Assembly: GCA_963665735.1 (NCBI GenBank)
Contig: OY762444.1
Coordinates: forward strand, 806,001 to 870,000
DNA from: CATOSK01 sp963665735
GTDB lineage: Bacteria > Chloroflexota > Dehalococcoidia > Lucifugimonadales > UBA3495
Length of the DNA stretch: 64,000 nucleotides
Direction: 5' to 3'
Below the pieces are notes generated by a model. It had not been told where the DNA came from. It searched no databases and saw nothing but the letters and a program-made list of their open reading frames with translations. Shown in pieces: positions 33,562 through 42,647 of this stretch. Position 1 is the first letter of the stretch. Each line of letters begins with the position of its first letter. Position numbers and translations under genes: made by a program.

Positions 33562-34575
33562 TTACCGCGCCCGTTCCTGAATGAACGCCGGCGCCACTTC
33601 TTCCAGGAAAGCGTCCAATTGACGCTCCGGCTTAAAGGACGCAAACCGGACGATTATCGTTTCCGCCCCGGCTTCGGCGTATTCGGCAATCCGGTCTTTA
33701 ACCCGGCCGGCGTCGCCGAAAGGCCCCCAACGGTTTCCCCAGATGTTCGCCCCGTAGTAGCCCATCAGCCATTCCTCGGCCTCGGCGGCGGCCCTGGATT
33801 CGTCCGAATCCATGTTTACCGTCAGGTACATGGACGCTTCCAAGCCAGTACCGTCGCGACCATACTCCGCCGCCGTCTCCCGCACTTCGGACACCATATC
33901 GGCGTACTCAGCCGGCGTGTCGGAGATGGAAATTACGCCGTCGGCCCAACGGGCGGCCCGACGGATTTGCGCGTTCCGGGCCGGGGAACGTCCGTGACAG
34001 GCCAGCAGGACAGGCACACCGTCGGCTTGTACCGGCAAAGGCAGCATTTCGGTAGGTTCCAGGTCAAAGTGCCGGCCTTGGAAGGACATCTGCTCTCCCC
34101 GGCCCAAGCCCTTGATTATCTGCACCATCTCTTCCAGACGGCGGGCGCGGCGGGAAGAGTCAACCCCCACGCTGCGCCATTCCCGCTGCTGCTCTTCGTT
34201 GAAGGCCCCGCCGGCGCCGGCGGCGATAACCAGCCGCCCGCCGGAGATAAGGTCAACGGTTGCCATTGTTTGAGCCAATAACAGCGGATGGCGCAGGGCC
34301 ATCAGCAGCACCGCCGTACCCAGCCGCACCCGCTCAGTCCGGGCGGCGATGGCGGCCAAGGCGCTGAGCGGTTCCAGCCGGGGCTTGGCCGTCAAGCTGT
34401 CGCCAACCCAAACCGAATCCAGCCCGGCCCGCTCCACCTTTTGCGCCAAGTCCAACACCGGGTCAGCGTTTCCCGGCCGGGCCTCCGCCAGTAGCAGGCC
34501 GCGGGTAGGCAACAGAATCCCCAGCTTGGGGCTGCCCTTGCCTTGCCCGGTCTGTTGTTGTCCTGTGGTGGTCAA
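33562..34575 (-). CDS. LLM-class flavin/F420-dependent oxidoreductase
   Basis: The 337-residue product follows the luciferase-like pattern: KLGILLPTRG, LAQKVERAGLDSVWVGDSLTAKPRLEPLSALAAIAARTERVRLGTAVL, and GRLVIAAGAGG. These TIM-barrel enzymes use FMN or F420. Its location three bases after cofC in the F420 operon makes F420 the probable cofactor. The substrate is unknown. Confidence 0.9.
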   Translation of the reverse strand: MTTTGQQQTGQGKGSPKLGILLPTRGLLLAEARPGNADPVLDLAQKVERAGLDSVWVGDSLTAKPRLEPLSALAAIAARTERVRLGTAVLLMALRHPLLLAQTMATVDLISGGRLVIAAGAGGAFNEEQQREWRSVGVDSSRRARRLEEMVQIIKGLGRGEQMSFQGRHFDLEPTEMLPLPVQADGVPVLLACHGRSPARNAQIRRAARWADGVISISDTPAEYADMVSEVRETAAEYGRDGTGLEASMYLTVNMDSDESRAAAEAEEWLMGYYGANIWGNRWGPFGDAGRVKDRIAEYAEAGAETIIVRFASFKPERQLDAFLEEVAPAFIQERAR

Positions 34576-34578
34576 CGC

Positions 34579-35226
34579 CTACTCCGCCGGCCCCTGGTTC
34601 CAACGGGGCACCAGCCGCTCCAGCAGGCCCGGCTCCATGTGTTCGTAGGTTTCCAGGTCATCAATGGTATCCAGGTCAAAACCGAGTCCCTGGCTGTAAC
34701 AAATCGCCACCGAAATGCCTTTACCGGCGGCTTGGGACAGGTGCTTCGCGAAACTGCGCTGACCCAATTCCGGGACAAAGGGCGTTCCGTTGGGAACTAC
34801 GATGCCGTTGGTGCCTCCGTCGCGCCGGGCCGGGGCCAGGGCAACATTGCCCCGTTCCGAAGACCGCAGCAGGGTTTGCAGGTCGCTGGGCTTGATGAAA
34901 GGCAGGTCGCCGGGAAGGTACAGGGCCGAACATCCCTGGTCAAAGGCCCGCTCAAAACCCTTGGTAACGGTATCGTTCAAGTTGCGGCCCAATTCCTCAA
35001 ACCAAATGCCGTCAAAATTCCTGGTCAACCGGCGCACTCGGTCATCGCCGCCCACCACCCAGAACAGTTCGATGTTGGCGCTTTTCACCGCCGAGATTAC
35101 CCGCCGCAGCATCCCGGCCACCAGTTCCGCCCGTTGGTCGGCGGTCAACTGGTTGGCTAAACGGCTCTTGCCCTCGGAAAGCCGTTTCATGGGGATTATC
35201 GGTATCGTCGAGGGAAATTCCATCAT
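34579..35226 (-). CDS. cofC: 2-phospho-L-lactate (or PEP) guanylyltransferase
   Basis: The 215-residue product shows the CofC pattern: IPMKRLSEGKSRLANQL at the N-terminus (nucleotide-binding K-x-x-SRL), LYLPGDLPFIKPSDL and ALAPARRDGGTNGIVV. CofC activates phospholactate, or in many bacteria phosphoenolpyruvate, with GTP to make the F420 side-chain donor. It lies 3 bases after cofD. Confidence 0.93.
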   Translation of the reverse strand: MMEFPSTIPIIPMKRLSEGKSRLANQLTADQRAELVAGMLRRVISAVKSANIELFWVVGGDDRVRRLTRNFDGIWFEELGRNLNDTVTKGFERAFDQGCSALYLPGDLPFIKPSDLQTLLRSSERGNVALAPARRDGGTNGIVVPNGTPFVPELGQRSFAKHLSQAAGKGISVAICYSQGLGFDLDTIDDLETYEHMEPGLLERLVPRWNQGPAE

Positions 35227-35229
35227 GGC

Positions 35230-36171
35230 CTAGTTGCCCTTTAGTTCCAGGATTCGCTTCGCCAATGCTATTTTATCCGCTTCGTCTTCCATGATGATAG
35301 GAGCCGGCATCGGCTTTACGCCCAGCCGGTCAATTTCGCTGGACAACCCAGCGTCCTCATCATCAATCAGCAGCGCGTCGCAAATGTCTTGATATTCACG
35401 GGCAACCCCGGCGCAGGAGACTTCTTTGCCCAGTTCCGCCATTATCTTGCCCGCCGGCCCTTTTACCGCTTCACCCCCAACTATGGGGCTGACCGCGACT
35501 CTCAATTTAGGCGGCGATACTTGGCGTAGGCTTTCCCTGACCCCCGGCACCGCCAGAATCGGCCCCACGCTGAGGAAGGGGTTGGAAGGACAAAAAACTA
35601 CCAAATCGCACTCCGCCAAGGCCCGCTCCAAGCCCGCCGAAGGACGCGCCGCCTCCGCTCCTGCGTAGGTTATCCCCTGGACTTGGGGTTCGCTACGCCG
35701 CTGAACGAAGTATTCCTGCATCGGGAGTTCCCCCTCGGCGGTATGAATCACGGTTCTAACCGGGTCGTCGCTCATGGGAACAACCTGATGTTTGACCCCC
35801 AAGCTGCGGCACAATTCCTCCGTGACCTGGGACAGGGTGGCGCCTTCTTTCAGCAGTTGGGTGCGGCGAATGTGGGTTGCCAGGTCCCGGTCTCCCAGGT
35901 TGAACCAGGTGTCAACCCCGTACTTTTTCAGCATCGCCAAGGCATTAAAGGTGTCCCCGGCCAAGCCCCAGCCGGTTTCCCGGTTGTTCAACCCGGCCAG
36001 CGTGTAGGTGATGGTGTCCAGGTCGGGAGAAACGTGCAATCCATGGAAAATTTCGTCGTCGCCGGTGTTGACCCCAATAACCAACCGCTCCGGGGGAATC
36101 ACCTGAGCCAACCCCCAAACCAGCTTGGCGCCGCCCACACCCCCGGCCAAAGCCAGTACCTTGCCCTCCAT
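35230..36171 (-). CDS. cofD: 2-phospho-L-lactate transferase
   Basis: The product begins EGKVLALAGGVGGAKLVWGLAQV, then NTGDDEIFHGLHVSPDLDTITYTLAG and FNLGDRDLATHIRRTQLLKEGATLS, all standard CofD motifs, with CPSNPFLSVGPILAVPG later. CofD joins the activated phospho-acid to the deazaflavin FO to give (dehydro-)F420-0. ATG 36171 gives the family N-terminus; the ORF is open 66 bases further, overlapping cofH. It lies 16 bases after cofH. Confidence 0.95.
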   Translation of the reverse strand: MEGKVLALAGGVGGAKLVWGLAQVIPPERLVIGVNTGDDEIFHGLHVSPDLDTITYTLAGLNNRETGWGLAGDTFNALAMLKKYGVDTWFNLGDRDLATHIRRTQLLKEGATLSQVTEELCRSLGVKHQVVPMSDDPVRTVIHTAEGELPMQEYFVQRRSEPQVQGITYAGAEAARPSAGLERALAECDLVVFCPSNPFLSVGPILAVPGVRESLRQVSPPKLRVAVSPIVGGEAVKGPAGKIMAELGKEVSCAGVAREYQDICDALLIDDEDAGLSSEIDRLGVKPMPAPIIMEDEADKIALAKRILELKGN

Positions 36172-36187
36172 CAACTGCGCCCCACCC

Positions 36188-37507
36188 TTACGGGCGAGCT
36201 TCAGCTCCCGGCGCAGAAGTCCTTCGGGGATGCTCAAAGCGGTAAGAGTCCATCTTTACCAACCGTCGGTAGGAACCAAAGATTTCCTCCACGTTGTCGC
36301 CCACCAAGTCCAGCGGGTCGAGTTCCTGGTCAGTTTCGTTGAACACCCGCTTCAGCTTGTAATCGGTGAACCGTTCCGCCGGAGTGCGGCCGGCCTGGCG
36401 AATCATGTCGCGGAACTCGCCGGGCCGCATCAACTGGCCGTGCTGCGCTCCGGCGGCGGTGGATATGCTTTCGTTAATCAGGGTGCCGCCCAGGTCATTC
36501 ACTCCGGCGGTCAACAGCAATTGGGACATCCGGCTGCCCTCTTTGACCCAGGACGCCTGGATGTTGGGAATCCAGTTGTTGAGCATCATCCGGGCGATGG
36601 CGTGGGTCTTCACCACGTCCATGCCCGTCGGCCCCGACCGCACGTTTTCCACCAAACCCCGCAAAAACATGGGCGCTTCCGAGTTGACGAAGCTCAAAGG
36701 CACGAACTCGGTAAACCCCCCGGTCTGCCGCTGCATATCCCGCAGCAGGGCGATGTGGTTGGCGATTTGCTCGTTGGTTTCCACGTGGCCGAACATGATG
36801 GTGGAAGTGGTGGGGATGCCCAATTCGTGGGCCGTGGTGATGACTTCCTTCCAAAGGTCAACGGAAATCCGCCCCGGCGAAATCCGGTCTCTCAATTCCT
36901 GGTCAAGAATCTCCGCCGAGGTGCCGGGGAGACTCCCTACCCCTGCCGCTTGCAGTCCCTCCAGATATTCCCGGATGGTGCAACGGGAACGAATGGAGCC
37001 GTACAGCACTTCTTCCGGCGAAAACCCGTGGACGTGAATGTCCGGAAGTTCCTCTTTAATGGCCTCGCACAGTTTTATGTAAAGGTCGCCCTCCATCTGG
37101 GGCGGCAGCCCGGCCTGGATGCACACTTCCGTCGCCCCGTAGTCCCAGGCTTCCCTGGCCCTACGGATTATCTCATTCACCGGCAGGAAGTAACCCTCTT
37201 CCTCCCGGAAGTCGCGGCTGAACGCGCAGAATCCGCAGCGCTTGATACAGACGTTGGTAAAGTTGACGTTGCGGTTGACCACGTAGGTCACCAAGTCACC
37301 TACGGTACGCCGGCGCAGTTCGTCGGCCACCAGACCCACCGCGTTGAACTCGACGCCGGTGGTCTCGAAAAGGGCAACCGCGTCAGGGACGGAAATGTCC
37401 TGGCCGTCCAACGCCCGATTCAGAATCCCGGCTACCGCCGGCCGGAGATTGCCAATTAACGATTCCAAGTCCCGGATGGAGGATCCCCTTTCAGTTGTTC
37501 CCGACAT
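36188..37507 (-). CDS. cofH: FO synthase subunit 2 (radical SAM)
   Basis: The 439-residue radical SAM protein has the cluster motif NFTNVCIKRCGFCAFSRD (CxxxCxxC) and the CofH/MqnC-like segments EVCIQAGLPPQ, SPEEVLYGS and GSLPGTSAEIL, with LTAGVNDLGGTLINESIS. CofH couples tyrosine to diaminouracil in FO synthesis. It overlaps the cofG stop by 17 bases. CofG and CofH are separate, unlike the fused FbiC of actinobacteria. Confidence 0.94.
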   Translation of the reverse strand: MSGTTERGSSIRDLESLIGNLRPAVAGILNRALDGQDISVPDAVALFETTGVEFNAVGLVADELRRRTVGDLVTYVVNRNVNFTNVCIKRCGFCAFSRDFREEEGYFLPVNEIIRRAREAWDYGATEVCIQAGLPPQMEGDLYIKLCEAIKEELPDIHVHGFSPEEVLYGSIRSRCTIREYLEGLQAAGVGSLPGTSAEILDQELRDRISPGRISVDLWKEVITTAHELGIPTTSTIMFGHVETNEQIANHIALLRDMQRQTGGFTEFVPLSFVNSEAPMFLRGLVENVRSGPTGMDVVKTHAIARMMLNNWIPNIQASWVKEGSRMSQLLLTAGVNDLGGTLINESISTAAGAQHGQLMRPGEFRDMIRQAGRTPAERFTDYKLKRVFNETDQELDPLDLVGDNVEEIFGSYRRLVKMDSYRFEHPRRTSAPGAEARP

Positions 37508-38723
37508 AGCGTTGCATCCCCCCTTTAACGTAGCCGTCGGCGTCCGACATAGCCAAGACCCGGTTTCGCAGCGGCGCCGGCAAGTAGCGGTCGGTGTCCA
37601 GGAAAAACTCCGGGTAAACCGGCAACCGGGGCCGCAACTCGAAACCTTGGGACTGGCTGCGGGCGCGCAACTCCCGCAAGGCCGGCCAAGGAGCTTCCGG
37701 GTTCACGTAGTCAATGGTCAACGGCGAAACGCCGCCCCAGTCGTTGATTCCGGCGTCCAGATAGACCTGGTAATCATCGGCGCTCAGGTTGGGCGGCACC
37801 TGCACGTTGGCCGCCGGCCCCAGCAACAGCCGGGCCGCCGCCACCGTCCACAGCAGTTCTTCGGAACTAGCATCGCTGGAACCACCCATCGGAGTGTCCG
37901 GCTTGGCCCGGAAATTTTGCACGATAACCTCTTGGATGTGGCCGTATTCCCGATTCAGCCGCCGGATTGCCAACAGCGAATCAATCCGTTCCCGCCGCGT
38001 CTCCCCAATGCCGATAAGTATGCCGCTGGTGAAGGGTATCCCTAATTCACCGGCGATTTCGGTGGTGCGCAGCCGCACCCGGGGCCGCTTGCTGGGCGCG
38101 AACTCATGGGGGCCGCCAGCAGCGTAAAGTCTTTCACTGACGCTTTCCAGCATCAATCCCATAGACGGGTTATAGGGCTGCAATGCTGCCATTTCGCGAC
38201 GGCTCATGGTGCCCGGATTTGCGTGGGGCAACAGGGCAGTTTCCTCAACCACCAGCCGGCACATCGCCGCTAGGTATTCCGGGGTAGAGCCGTAGCCCCG
38301 TCGGGACAACCACTCCCGCGCCTCCGGGTATCGCTGTTCCGGCCTTTCCCCCAAGGTGAAAAGCGCCTCGGTGCAGCCCAATTTTTCCCCGGCCTGGGCT
38401 ACCGCCAATACCTCCTCCGGCGTCATAAACAGTTTATCGGCGGCGGACGGGTCTTGCCGGAAGGTGCAGTACCCACAAAAATCGCGGCATAACCGGGTCA
38501 GAGGTATGAAAACCTTGGGCGAAAATGTCACCACCCGGCCCTTGCCGCGGTCGCGCAACTCCGCCGCCGCCCGGCACATCTCCCGGGTTTCGTAGTGGCT
38601 GGCCTCGGCCAAGACCTGCGCTTCCCTGGCCGATGGCAAACCGTTGTCGAGGCACTTGTCCAGGAAGTCCCGGAAAGCGCCGCGGTCAACGGTTGGCCCG
38701 GTTTGGACGGTTGGAATTGTCAA
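37491..38723 (-). CDS. cofG: FO synthase subunit 1 (radical SAM)
   Basis: The 410-residue product has the radical SAM motif FIPLTRLCRDFCGYCTFRQDP and CofG-type segments EALFTLGERPEQRYPEAREWL, LLPHANPGTMSRREMAAL and SGILIGIGETRRER. CofG closes the deazaflavin ring to make FO. It is the first gene of the cofGHDC operon, behind a promoter at 38800-38828. The N-terminal 60 residues are an extra helical segment. Confidence 0.94.
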   Translation of the reverse strand: MTIPTVQTGPTVDRGAFRDFLDKCLDNGLPSAREAQVLAEASHYETREMCRAAAELRDRGKGRVVTFSPKVFIPLTRLCRDFCGYCTFRQDPSAADKLFMTPEEVLAVAQAGEKLGCTEALFTLGERPEQRYPEAREWLSRRGYGSTPEYLAAMCRLVVEETALLPHANPGTMSRREMAALQPYNPSMGLMLESVSERLYAAGGPHEFAPSKRPRVRLRTTEIAGELGIPFTSGILIGIGETRRERIDSLLAIRRLNREYGHIQEVIVQNFRAKPDTPMGGSSDASSEELLWTVAAARLLLGPAANVQVPPNLSADDYQVYLDAGINDWGGVSPLTIDYVNPEAPWPALRELRARSQSQGFELRPRLPVYPEFFLDTDRYLPAPLRNRVLAMSDADGYVKGGMQRYVGNN

Positions 38724-38799
38724 GTTGGGTTCCTGAACTGAAAGGGTTGGTTGATAGAAACGCTGAGGCGAGTCCGGGCCGCCCCGGCAACATTACCCC

Positions 38800-38828
38800 A
38801 TTGTAGTGCCGCCCGGTGACACTAGCAA
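38800..38828 (-). promoter_or_regulatory. Promoter of the cofGHDC operon
   Basis: On the minus strand TTGCTA (38828-38823), a 17-base spacer and TACAAT (38805-38800), 76 bases before the cofG ATG. Confidence 0.55.
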
Positions 38829-38850
38829 CCGATGACGAGTGAAAGATGCC

Positions 38851-39069
38851 CGTCATACCGGCGTAGGGCGGTATCCAGGTAGCGTTTCGTTTGAGGCGGT
38901 ATAGCCAACTGGCTGCGGTAGGTGGATTCCCGCTTTCGCGGGAATGACGGTTGGGGCCGGGAACGAAACCACCTGAACTAGAACGCTACCCGGTATCCGG
39001 GATTCCTTGCACTTGGGGATGTTGGTATATACCGGGAATTTCTGGATTCCGGCTTCCGCCGCAATGACG
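38851..39069 (+). repeat. Two degraded members of the 97-bp family in tandem
   Basis: 38851-38949 (99 bp) joins a CGTCATACCGGC-type left arm to a CCCGC-type right arm. A second copy ends at 39069 with right arm CTGGATTCCGGC/CGCAATGACG but has a decayed left arm. With the promoter they occupy the gap 38724-39080; no gene is visible there. Confidence 0.75.
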
Positions 39070-39080
39070 GGTTTGGCAGG

Positions 39081-39404
39081 TTACTGCATTGGCGAGTAGT
39101 TGGTGGGCCGCAAAATCATGTTGCGGACGCGCGCGTTAATCGGCCCGTCAACCTCCGATTCCGCCCGCACCCGGTTCCAATCGGGGTCGGCCTGGAACGC
39201 GGCCCATTTTTGCTCCCGGTCGGCCAGGCTGTCGAACCCCAGCATATAGACCAACTGGTTGCTGGTGCCGATGTCCTCGGTCCAGAACCCCACCACGTGG
39301 ATGCCGTGGCGTTCAAAGAAACCGACGGTGTGATTGGCGAACCGGGCGTTCAACGCCGGCAGCCGGCCGGGGATGGTTTCATAGATACGCAACTCGTAAA
39401 TCAT
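39081..39404 (-). CDS. NIPSNAP family protein
   Basis: The 107-residue product begins MIYELRIYETIPGRLPALNARF and continues NHTVGFFERHGIHVVGFWTE, then LVYMLGFDSLADREQKWAAFQADPDW, matching the NIPSNAP ferredoxin-like dimeric fold (x-Y-E-L-R-x-Y...P-G...F...H-G-x-x-x-V-G-F-W). Its biochemical role is unknown. It stands alone between repeats, with no operon partner. Confidence 0.85.
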   Translation of the reverse strand: MIYELRIYETIPGRLPALNARFANHTVGFFERHGIHVVGFWTEDIGTSNQLVYMLGFDSLADREQKWAAFQADPDWNRVRAESEVDGPINARVRNMILRPTNYSPMQ

Positions 39405-39486
39405 GGATTACCCTCTCTCGTAAAGATTTGCCCGGTTGGGGGTTAGCGCTTTATCAAAGTTGTATTGATGACTAATCCGATAAATC

Positions 39487-39583
39487 CGTCATACCGGCGC
39501 AGGCCGGTATCCAGGATTCCTTGCCCTCAAGAACACCGTCCTTTGCTGGGCTTTTCTGGATTCCGGCTTTCGCCGGAATGACG
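39487..39583 (+). repeat. 97-bp element, copy 5
   Basis: Left arm CGTCATACCGGC/GCCGGTATCCAG, 41-base centre containing TTGCCCTCAAGAACACCGTC, right arm CTGGATTCCGGC/GCCGGAATGACG. It lies between ruvB and the NIPSNAP gene. Confidence 0.9.
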
Positions 39584-39622
39584 ACACATCTTCCGCGAAG
39601 TCATCATTTCATACGGAACAGG

Positions 39623-40750
39623 TCAAAATCCCGACAACTTGGGCTGGTCGGCGGGAATAGGGTAACGCCCGTTCCAGGTCTTGCCCAGGTAATCGTAAGC
39701 CAGGGGCGTAGCCACCCGCCCGCGGGAGGTGCGTTCCAGGAAACCCAGTTGCAACAGGTAAGGTTCCCAAACTTCCATCACCGTGTCCGAGTCCTCGCTG
39801 AGCGACGCCGACAGCGTATCCAGCCCTACCGGGCCGCCGCCGAATTTGTCAATAATGTTGGTCAGCAGGCGGTGATCCGATTCGTCCAGGCCCAGCCGGT
39901 CAACCCGCAGCATATCCAGCGCGGCCCGGGCCACATCCCCGGAAAGTTCGTTGTCGGCGGCTACCAAGGCATAGTCCCGGGCGCGTTTCAGCAGCCGGTT
40001 GGCGATGCGGGGCGTCCCCCGGGCGCGGGCGGCGATTTCGGCGATACCCTCTTCGTCGGTGGTCATGCCCAAAATTTCCGACGACCGCCTCACCACTACC
40101 TCCATATCCTCCTGCGTGTAATAATCCAGCCGGAACACCGACCCGAAACGATCCCGCAGGGGCGCGCTGATGAGGGAGTAACGGGTGGTGGCCCCCACCA
40201 ATGTAAAGGGGTTGATTCTCAGGTTGATGTTGCGCGCGGCCAGTCCCTTACCCACCATCCAGGAAAGGAAAAAATCCTCCATTGCCGAGTAAAGGACTTC
40301 TTCAACCGTCCGGTTAAGGCGGTGAATTTCATCAATGAAAAGCAGGTCGCCCTTTTGGAGGCCGGTGAGAACTGCCGCCATGTCCCCGGCTCGTTCGATA
40401 GCCGGCCCGGAAGTCACCTTGATATTGACCCCAAGCTCGTGGGCGATGATATGGGCCAAGGTGGTCTTGCCCAAGCCCGGCGGCCCGTACACGATGACGT
40501 GGTCCAGAGCCTCGCCCCGCAACTTGGCCGCCTGAATCCCGATGCTCAGGTTATCCTTGACCCGGCCCTGGCCTACAAAATCGGCCAATCGCCGGGGGCG
40601 CAGGGACAAGTCCAGGGTTTCGTCGTCGGCCTGGGAATCCCCGGAAACCATCCGTTCCCGGCCCTTGCCCTGCCCGGCAACGCTGTCGGCGTAAGAGGGC
40701 TTGCCCTGGGCTGGCTGCGCCATACCGTCCCTTAACCCATCCCGATTCAC
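39623..40750 (-). CDS. ruvB: Holliday junction branch migration helicase RuvB
   Basis: The 375-residue AAA+ ATPase has Walker A (VYGPPGLGKTTLAHIIAHE), Walker B (LLFIDEIHRL), sensor GATTRYSLISAPLRDRFG, and the C-terminal winged helix (RTSRGRVATPLAYDYLG). RuvB drives branch migration with RuvA. About 40 polar N-terminal residues precede the conserved LRPRRLADFVGQ. ruvA and ruvC are 12 kb away at 52.6-53.7 kb, so the ruv genes are split. Confidence 0.97.
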   Translation of the reverse strand: MNRDGLRDGMAQPAQGKPSYADSVAGQGKGRERMVSGDSQADDETLDLSLRPRRLADFVGQGRVKDNLSIGIQAAKLRGEALDHVIVYGPPGLGKTTLAHIIAHELGVNIKVTSGPAIERAGDMAAVLTGLQKGDLLFIDEIHRLNRTVEEVLYSAMEDFFLSWMVGKGLAARNINLRINPFTLVGATTRYSLISAPLRDRFGSVFRLDYYTQEDMEVVVRRSSEILGMTTDEEGIAEIAARARGTPRIANRLLKRARDYALVAADNELSGDVARAALDMLRVDRLGLDESDHRLLTNIIDKFGGGPVGLDTLSASLSEDSDTVMEVWEPYLLQLGFLERTSRGRVATPLAYDYLGKTWNGRYPIPADQPKLSGF

Positions 40751-40943
40751 GATTAAACCTTGCTGGCAATTCTAGGCGGGGGGCCAAACACCGTCAAGCA
40801 GGGAAAGACACCCCCGGCCGGTCAAGCGCGTTGCGTCCCCTGTACGCCCTTCATTCCTGAAAATCGCCGTCAACCCGGCAAAAGCGGCAATCCTTCCAAG
40901 GTGGTATATAATATCTAAAACAGGCAACCGCAATAACCCGTAT

Positions 40944-42587
40944 ATGCTGACTATAACCGCACAACAATTCAACGACGCCCTGCAAGCCGGCGGCGAATGT
41001 CTGGCAAGACATCGCGACCTGGCCAACGCGCTGAACGTCTTTCCCGTACCCGACGGCGACACCGGCACCAATATGCTGTTGACCTTCCGGGCCGGGTTGG
41101 AACGCCTTGCATCCCCCGCAGCGGACAACCTGGGAACCGTCGCCGCCGATTTCGCCGACGGCCTTTTCTGGGGCGCCCGGGGCAACAGCGGCGTCATCCT
41201 GTCCCAATTTTTCAAGGGTTTCTGTCAAGCTCTGGAGCCTTTGGAAATCGCCGCCGTTTCCGACATTGCAGCGGCCTTCGGGCAAGGCGCAAAAGCCGCT
41301 TACCAGGCCGTCGGGCAGCCGGTGGAAGGGACGATGCTATCCGTAGCCAGCGCAGTCGCCCGCTCCGCCCAACCATCGGAACCTGCGACGGAAGACGTGG
41401 CGACTCTCTGGGAATCGGCTTTCCGCAGTTCCGGGGAGGCCCTGGCCCTTACGCCTACCCAGTTGCCGGTGCTGGCCCAGGCCGGGGTGGTGGACGCTGG
41501 AGGGTTGGGTTTGGTGGCTATCCTCGGCGGTATGTGGGCCGGTTTGACCGGGCAAGACTCGGAAGCGATAGACCGGGAAGTCGTTAACGCCGCCGGGGGC
41601 GACCGTTCGGGCCTCCAGACCCTTCCCGCCGTTGACGCCGCTTTCGTGGACGCCAGCCACCATGAGGCTTGGGGTTACTGCACTCAATTCCTGGTGGAAG
41701 GCCCCGGCCTGGCCGTAGAGCAGATGCGGCAAGACCTGGATTCCATCGGCCAATCCGTCGTTGTCGTTGGCGATGAACGGAGGGCGCGGGTTCACCTGCA
41801 CGCCCTGGATCCCGGCCCGGCCTTGTCCTACGCCGTGTCCTTGGGTGGGCTGTCCCAAATCGAAATTGAGAACATGAACTTGCAGAACCAGGAATGGGGC
41901 AATCCTTCCGCAACGGCCCCGGCCCAGCCCTTGACCGTGGTAGCGGTAGCGCCGGGGGACGGTTTTGAAGCCCTTTTCCGGGAAGCCGGCTGCGCGGCGG
42001 TAATCCGCGGCGGACAAACCATGAACCCCAGCGTACAGGACTTCGTGGACGCCGCCGGCCGTTCCCGCGGCGAAGAGGTCATCCTCCTGCCCAACAACAA
42101 AAACGTGGTCGTGGCAGCGGAACTGGCGGCCCAGGGAGACGACGGCCGAACCGCCATCAGCGTAGTCCCCACCGTATCCGTACCCCAGGGGGTCGCGGCG
42201 GTCTTGGCGTTCAACCCGGCTGAGTCCTTGGAACGCAATATCCGGGCAATGGAAACCGCCGCCAAACAACTGTCCAGCATCGAAATAGCCCCCGCCGTCC
42301 GGGATTCCACGGTGGGCGGTGTCCACGTCTCGGCCGGACAGTTTATCGGGATAATTGACGGAGACCTGAAATTGGCGGCAAACGACGCCGGCGCCGCGCT
42401 GATGGAGTCGCTGGCTGCCGCTGGGTTGTCTCCCGACCTTATCGTAACCCTCTATTGGGGCGAAGGCTCTTCCCAGGCCCAGGCCGAAGAGTTGGCCGAG
42501 GAAATTGAACGGAATACCCCCGGAATCCAGGTGGACGTGATTTACGGCGGCCAGCCCCACAGCCCGTATCTGGCATCCATCGAATAA
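40944..42587 (+). CDS. fakA: DAK2-domain fatty acid kinase-like protein (FakA/YloV family)
   Basis: The 547-residue product has the DAK2 kinase signature NVFPVPDGDTGTNMLLT and GARGNSGVILSQFFKGF (residues 30-95), followed by the YloV middle and DegV-like C-terminal regions (ILLPNNKNVVVAAE). FakA phosphorylates fatty acids presented by a DegV-family FakB. The next gene is a DegV protein, supporting this pairing. A TATAAT at 40907-40912 may be its -10 box, but no good -35 is seen. Confidence 0.9.
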   Translation: MLTITAQQFNDALQAGGECLARHRDLANALNVFPVPDGDTGTNMLLTFRAGLERLASPAADNLGTVAADFADGLFWGARGNSGVILSQFFKGFCQALEPLEIAAVSDIAAAFGQGAKAAYQAVGQPVEGTMLSVASAVARSAQPSEPATEDVATLWESAFRSSGEALALTPTQLPVLAQAGVVDAGGLGLVAILGGMWAGLTGQDSEAIDREVVNAAGGDRSGLQTLPAVDAAFVDASHHEAWGYCTQFLVEGPGLAVEQMRQDLDSIGQSVVVVGDERRARVHLHALDPGPALSYAVSLGGLSQIEIENMNLQNQEWGNPSATAPAQPLTVVAVAPGDGFEALFREAGCAAVIRGGQTMNPSVQDFVDAAGRSRGEEVILLPNNKNVVVAAELAAQGDDGRTAISVVPTVSVPQGVAAVLAFNPAESLERNIRAMETAAKQLSSIEIAPAVRDSTVGGVHVSAGQFIGIIDGDLKLAANDAGAALMESLAAAGLSPDLIVTLYWGEGSSQAQAEELAEEIERNTPGIQVDVIYGGQPHSPYLASIE

Positions 42588-42647
42588 ACTGAATAACCCC
42601 GCACAACACCCCTAACCCGATTAACCGGACAACCGAGGGAGAGGCAC

